Below, in pieces: positions 40,051-43,141 of a stretch of DNA of 43,141 nt; position 1 is the stretch's first letter; each line of letters starts with the position of its first letter. A model generated the notes under the pieces. The model had not been told where the DNA came from and did no database searches. It saw only the letters and a program-made list of their open reading frames with translations. Origin of the DNA: Bacteroidales bacterium (lineage in GTDB: Bacteria > Bacteroidota > Bacteroidia > Bacteroidales > WCHB1-69); the NCBI GenBank assembly GCA_016288655.1, contig JAEEKX010000008.1:1-43141 (forward strand). The letters run 5' to 3'. The translations under genes were made by a program, and so were the position numbers.

Positions 40051-40598
40051 AGCGCGTTGATTTTCTGGTAGGCCAGTCGTTCGTCGCCGTTGGCGAGGAG
40101 GATGATGCCGCAGTAGGAGAAGCCGTGTTGGAGGATATTGTGCTGCATGATGCGGTTGTTGCGGTGGGTGTCGATACGGATGTTGCGGTCGCGGGCGAAG
40201 GCGAACTCCATGATGGTGCGGAAGATACCGTGCGTTTCCGGGAAGCTGGCGATGCGGTGGATGACGTGGTAGGGCAGGGTGTCGTTGAGCCACTCACCGT
40301 GGTAGATGGTGCTGTAGGTGGGTTCGGGTGCGGGCAGGAAGGCGAAGTAGGCCACGATGCGGCCGTTGTCTTCCACCACGAAGGCCCCGTTTCTTTCCAC
40401 ATCGGTCTGCACCACCTCCAACGACGGGTAGCCGTTGCCCCACTGTTTCGTATTGCCGTCGGCCACCATAATACCCTTGGCGGCTGCGAAAACCTCAAGG
40501 ATTCTCTTAGCGTCATCGGGCAAACGGGCGGGGCGGATGGGGAGGTGGGGAGGCATTATCCCCCGCTGCTGCTTGTATTCTGTCGTTTGAGATTCCAT
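40047..40598 (-). CDS. GNAT family N-acetyltransferase
   Basis: A 183-residue cytoplasmic protein predicted to move an acetyl group from acetyl-CoA to an unknown amine. The GNAT fold begins at IRPARLPDDAKRILEVFAAA; GAFVVEDNGRIVAYFAFLPA is the central strand pair, followed by a helix and the acetyl-CoA region with FARDRNIRIDTHRNNRIMQH and the final HGFSYCGIILLANGDERLAYQK. In this family the N-R-x-M-x-H piece pairs with a strand leading to 'GF.y.G'. The ATG at 40598 is supported by the promoter at 40619-40626; an internal ATG 14 codons later is possible. The 3' end contains the right copy of a 39-bp repeat. Confidence 0.85.
   Translation of the reverse strand: MESQTTEYKQQRGIMPPHLPIRPARLPDDAKRILEVFAAAKGIMVADGNTKQWGNGYPSLEVVQTDVERNGAFVVEDNGRIVAYFAFLPAPEPTYSTIYHGEWLNDTLPYHVIHRIASFPETHGIFRTIMEFAFARDRNIRIDTHRNNRIMQHNILQHGFSYCGIILLANGDERLAYQKINAL
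40072..40110. repeat. 39-bp imperfect direct repeat, right copy
   Basis: Lies inside the 3' part of the acetyltransferase gene and matches 39958-39996, exactly 114 bp (38 codons) away. Confidence 0.8.
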
Positions 40599-40618
40599 GG
40601 TGACTGCTAATCAGTCCG

Positions 40619-40626
40619 CAAAGATA
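40619..40626 (-). promoter_or_regulatory. -7 promoter element TATCTTTG (minus strand)
   Basis: TAnnTTTG on the minus strand, 20 bp before the ATG of the acetyltransferase. Confidence 0.6.
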
Positions 40627-40718
40627 CACATTTTTCCTCATAACACATCATGGAGGCTACCGTGCAAGAGATGAAAATATGACGAACCATGAGAAATAAA
40701 TATTTCAAAGATCGCAAT

Positions 40719-40751
40719 GTTTAAATCTGAGATTTTTTCTCAAATTTAAAC
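40719..40751. promoter_or_regulatory. 14-bp inverted repeat overlapping the -33 region of the RloAB-like operon
   Basis: Arms 40719-40732 (GTTTAAATCTGAGA) and 40738-40751 (TCTCAAATTTAAAC) pair with one mismatch around a 5-T loop. The right arm lies where the -33 element of the promoter at 40771 would be. It fits an operator for a repressor. It is less likely to act as a hairpin because it precedes the predicted transcription start. Confidence 0.55.
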
Positions 40752-40770
40752 ACCATAATAATATTTTTTA

Positions 40771-40778
40771 TATATTTG
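40771..40778 (+). promoter_or_regulatory. -7 promoter element TATATTTG
   Basis: TAnnTTTG 39 bp before the ATG at 40818. Confidence 0.55.
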
Positions 40779-40817
40779 CACTTTGAAAATTATATTAATC
40801 TATAAAGTCAAATAGTT

Positions 40818-42083
40818 ATGTTACTTGATTTTACAGTAGAAAACTATCGTTCGTTTTACCATAAAAGAACACTAGATTTACAATCGCAAAAATTAAGCGA
40901 AGAAGCTAAAAACAATGTGGCGCAGGTGTCATCATATAGTATTTTAAAGACACTCGCTGTTTATGGTGCGAACTCAAGTGGGAAATCAAATTTAATCAAA
41001 GCTCTACAAATGATGGAGATTTGCATACTTTCTTCTGTCAAACTCAATCCTAATGATCCGCTCCCCTATGAGCCTTTTTTACTATTGAAAGATAATGCAA
41101 ACCCCACGTTGTTTGAAATTTCCTTTTTTAAGGACGGTTATTGTTTCCGCTACGGTTTTAGATATACAGAAACGGAAATCATTGACGAATGGCTGTACCG
41201 TAAAACGACAAAACGTTCTGTTGAGCAGGTCCTTTTTATCAGGAACAAAGATGGTTTTGCTTTTGAAGAAAAAAATTTCCCTGATGGGGTTTTAGCATCA
41301 AAGGTGAATGACAATCGGCTGTTCCTTTCCCTTTGTGCTCAATTAGGAGGCGATATTTCCAGCCAAGTAATTTCGTGGTTTGAGACAGACTTTAACGTTG
41401 TTTCCGGTCTCAACAACCAGAAATATCGTAAATTTTCTAAAATGCAATTTCATCGGAAAAACGACACAAGCAAGAAAGCATTGGCTTTCTTTCAAAAACT
41501 TCAACTGGGATTTAATGAGATTGCGACACATGAAGAGGAACTTTCTATTCCTGAACATATGCCGAAGGAGTTTTTACCCTTGTTAACCAAAGAAATGGCA
41601 GGTGAAAAAAGTATAGAAATAGAGTCTGTGCACACTTTATACAATGATAAAAAAATTGCTTGTGATCAAATTAGTTTCCCCTTTGACGAAAGGGAATCAT
41701 CTGGCACCAGAAAATTATTTGATATGTCTGGTCCTATTTTCGACACGTTGGAAAGAGGAGCAATTCTGGTCATTGATGAATTGGATGCAAAAATGCATCC
41801 GTTAATTTCCCAACAAATCATCCAACTGTTCAACAATCCGACAACAAATCCATACAATGCCCAATTGATTTTCACAACACATGACACGCATTTGTTGTCA
41901 TCCAAAATTCTTCGTCGCGACCAAATTTGGTTTACCGAGAAAAACGAGGTTGAGCAAACCGATTTATATTGTTTGACAGATATTGTATTGCCTGATGGCA
42001 CCAAACCTCGCAACGATGCCAATTACGAAAAGAATTATATTGCAGGTCGATACGGTGCAATTCCTTATATCATTAACGAATAA
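40818..42083 (+). CDS. RloA/AbiLi-like AAA ATPase
   Basis: A 421-residue cytoplasmic ATPase of the SMC/ABC-like AAA_15/AAA_21 group. It starts LLDFTVENYRSFYHKRTLDL and has Walker A YGANSSGKSNLI (about residue 50), an ABC-signature-like ESSGTRKLFDM, Walker B ILVIDELDAKMHP and the H-switch FTTHDTHLL. Proteins of this type paired with a RloB-family gene form the RloAB and AbiL-type modules, and AbiL is a phage abortive-infection system in Lactococcus. Here the partner follows 12 bp downstream, and the pair is AT-rich relative to its neighbours. A defence role is inferred from this pairing. Confidence 0.85.
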   Translation: MLLDFTVENYRSFYHKRTLDLQSQKLSEEAKNNVAQVSSYSILKTLAVYGANSSGKSNLIKALQMMEICILSSVKLNPNDPLPYEPFLLLKDNANPTLFEISFFKDGYCFRYGFRYTETEIIDEWLYRKTTKRSVEQVLFIRNKDGFAFEEKNFPDGVLASKVNDNRLFLSLCAQLGGDISSQVISWFETDFNVVSGLNNQKYRKFSKMQFHRKNDTSKKALAFFQKLQLGFNEIATHEEELSIPEHMPKEFLPLLTKEMAGEKSIEIESVHTLYNDKKIACDQISFPFDERESSGTRKLFDMSGPIFDTLERGAILVIDELDAKMHPLISQQIIQLFNNPTTNPYNAQLIFTTHDTHLLSSKILRRDQIWFTEKNEVEQTDLYCLTDIVLPDGTKPRNDANYEKNYIAGRYGAIPYIINE

Positions 42084-42095
42084 AGTTTTGATTAT

Positions 42096-42803
42096 ATGCC
42101 AGCAAACCGAATCAAACTGGAGCCTGCACTTGAAAGGCGTTATGCAAGGCAGGCGAAAAGACGAGAAAAACGTCCAATAGTATGCAAGATACTCATCGTG
42201 TGCGAAGGGACCAAGACCGAACCAAATTACTTTGAATCGTTTAAAACGTTCAATCGTGGGACTAACGTTTATGACATAGAAGTGAAAGGATTGGGTAAAA
42301 ACACCAAAGATGTTGTTGACAAGGCTATAGATTTAAGCAGAAAAGATAATTATGACAGAGTTTGGGCGGTATTTGACAAGGATTCTTTCTCTGACGACAA
42401 ATTCAATGGTGCCATCATCAAGGCGCAAGACAATGGTATAGGTTGCGCATGGAGTAATGAAGCTTTTGAATTGTGGTATTTGTATCATTTCGCAAACAGA
42501 GTCACGGGCATGAACCGGACCGAATATAAAAAAGCCATCTCAGATGCTGTCAACCGATCTCCAAAATATCATTTGAAGGCCAAGTATGAATACGCCAAAA
42601 ATGCACAGAACAACTATCAAATAATGACTCAATACGGTTCGATGGAAAATGCCATGAAGTTTGCGGAGGCAAAAAGCAAAGAATATACCGACCAACATTA
42701 CGCCCAACATAATCCCTGCACAATGGTGTTCAAACTGGTTCAACAACTGATAGGGAAAGATGAGTCATTAAATAAAGAGTTGATGAGGAAAATGGAAGAA
42801 TAA
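42096..42803 (+). CDS. RloB/AbiLii-like TOPRIM-type effector
   Basis: A 235-residue cytoplasmic protein of the RloB family. After a basic start (RRYARQAKRREKRP) it has ILIVCEGTKTEPNYFESF, then VWAVFDKDSF, and then CAWSNEAFELWYLYHF. The glutamate in CEGTKTEP and the D-x-D of FDKDSF match the TOPRIM metal-binding layout, consistent with a nuclease. In related two-gene systems the TOPRIM protein is the toxic effector held in check by the ATPase; this is known for PARIS-type pairs and only inferred here. It starts 12 bp after the ATPase. No terminator is seen after it. Confidence 0.82.
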   Translation: MPANRIKLEPALERRYARQAKRREKRPIVCKILIVCEGTKTEPNYFESFKTFNRGTNVYDIEVKGLGKNTKDVVDKAIDLSRKDNYDRVWAVFDKDSFSDDKFNGAIIKAQDNGIGCAWSNEAFELWYLYHFANRVTGMNRTEYKKAISDAVNRSPKYHLKAKYEYAKNAQNNYQIMTQYGSMENAMKFAEAKSKEYTDQHYAQHNPCTMVFKLVQQLIGKDESLNKELMRKMEE

Positions 42804-42874
42804 AAAGGGATTCCATACCCATCAATTAGATGTGATTACATATCGGAAACAACGAGAGGTTAAACTGAATATCG

Positions 42875-43141
42875 TTATTCTTCATCATTATAGTATACCT
42901 TGTAATACTTTCCTCTTTCATCCTCGCCTTGCTCCACGTTGTCGCGGTTGCCGTCGATGATGATCTGGATCTTGCGGTCGAGGCGGATGACGCGCTTGTA
43001 GGAGCGTTGCTGGCGGCGGAAGGCGTAGTCGGAGATGTCGAAGCTGTCGTCGATCACCACATCGTTCTCCTCCTCGAAGCTCCGTTTGTACTGGCGGAAG
43101 CTCTCGATGACCTCGGGCTGTTCGATGATCTCGTTGGCGAA
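42875..43141 (-). CDS. 37-kDa nucleoid-associated protein, C-terminal part
   Basis: The last 88 codons of a gene that continues past the window end. The visible sequence, EQPEVIESFRQYKRSFEEEN ... RSYKRVIRLDRKIQIIIDGN ... GKYYKVYYNDEE, matches the C-terminus of the Bacteroidota nucleoid-associated protein family (PF04245, related to E. coli YejK/NdpA). There the K/R-x-V-I-K/R-L-D strand and the final G-x-K-Y-Y-K-x-Y-x-x-E are conserved. The family coats DNA; its function is poorly known. Because the start lies outside the window, its promoter and full length cannot be judged. Confidence 0.82.
   Translation of the reverse strand, partial: FANEIIEQPEVIESFRQYKRSFEEENDVVIDDSFDISDYAFRRQQRSYKRVIRLDRKIQIIIDGNRDNVEQGEDERGKYYKVYYNDEE

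Overview
The window looks like chromosomal DNA of a member of the Bacteroidota, most likely the order Bacteroidales. Evidence: many starts are preceded by the Bacteroidota promoter element TAnnTTTG; there are type IX secretion (T9SS) C-terminal sorting domains (types A and B), GldF/GldG, DUF4837, PepSY-like and DUF4340 proteins, a methylmalonyl-CoA mutase small subunit, and a 37-kDa nucleoid-associated protein. Most genes are GC-rich with strongly biased third positions, which creates long antisense reading frames that are not genes. Three stretches are clearly more AT-rich: about 1440-2700, 27100-28700 and 40640-42870. They hold a broken gene, an ATPase between direct repeats beside a tRNA array, and a two-gene defence-like operon. 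The species cannot be named from the sequence.

Layout. 1-1412: 3' part of a P5C dehydrogenase gene with terminator. 1478-2407: an outer-membrane-type gene interrupted by two in-frame TGA codons. 2706-3547 (minus): a small FlbD-like protein and a nitroreductase, divergent from 3662-9388 (plus): a FecE-type ABC ATPase, dipeptidase E and a 1367-residue PEP-synthase/PPDK-like protein. 9503-11863: an exported C10 (streptopain-like) peptidase with a T9SS tail. 12017-17190: an apparent operon of a PepSY-like exported protein, PrmA, a DUF4837 lipoprotein, an ECF sigma factor and a membrane protein joining an anti-sigma-like N-terminus to a T9SS type B (CHU_C) domain. 17317-19149: a WG-repeat membrane protein. 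19343-26954: mutA, an exported HExxH peptidase, gldF, gldG and a DUF4340 protein in close succession.

27047-29044: a tRNA neighbourhood (two identical tRNA-Gly and one tRNA-Leu, minus strand) beside a DUF4143 ATPase gene. The ATPase gene is bracketed by a perfect 26-bp direct repeat, and a fragment of the tRNA-Gly 3' end lies farther out. 29216-31872: endonuclease IV, an acetate/4-hydroxybutyrate-type CoA transferase and a DUF2147 protein. 31884-33530 and 36558-37922 (minus): two T9SS-sorted surface proteins. Between them are a DUF389 membrane protein and XseA (plus). 38029-40110 is a patchwork: a probable nitroreductase remnant, an operator-like repeat cluster, two overlapping small envelope-protein genes and an AlkD-like fragment. 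It is followed by a minus-strand acetyltransferase gene. 40719-42803: a RloA/RloB-like (AbiL-like) ATPase plus TOPRIM pair with a 14-bp inverted repeat upstream. 42875-43141 (minus): end of a nucleoid-associated protein gene.

How the parts fit: surface export through T9SS is the main theme (C10 peptidase, two cleaved or structural surface proteins, CHU_C protein, GldFG). The strongest candidates for undescribed biology are the sigma factor/CHU_C pair, the ATPase island beside the tRNA genes, the RloAB-like operon with its palindrome, and the large PPDK-like protein that lacks the usual catalytic barrel.
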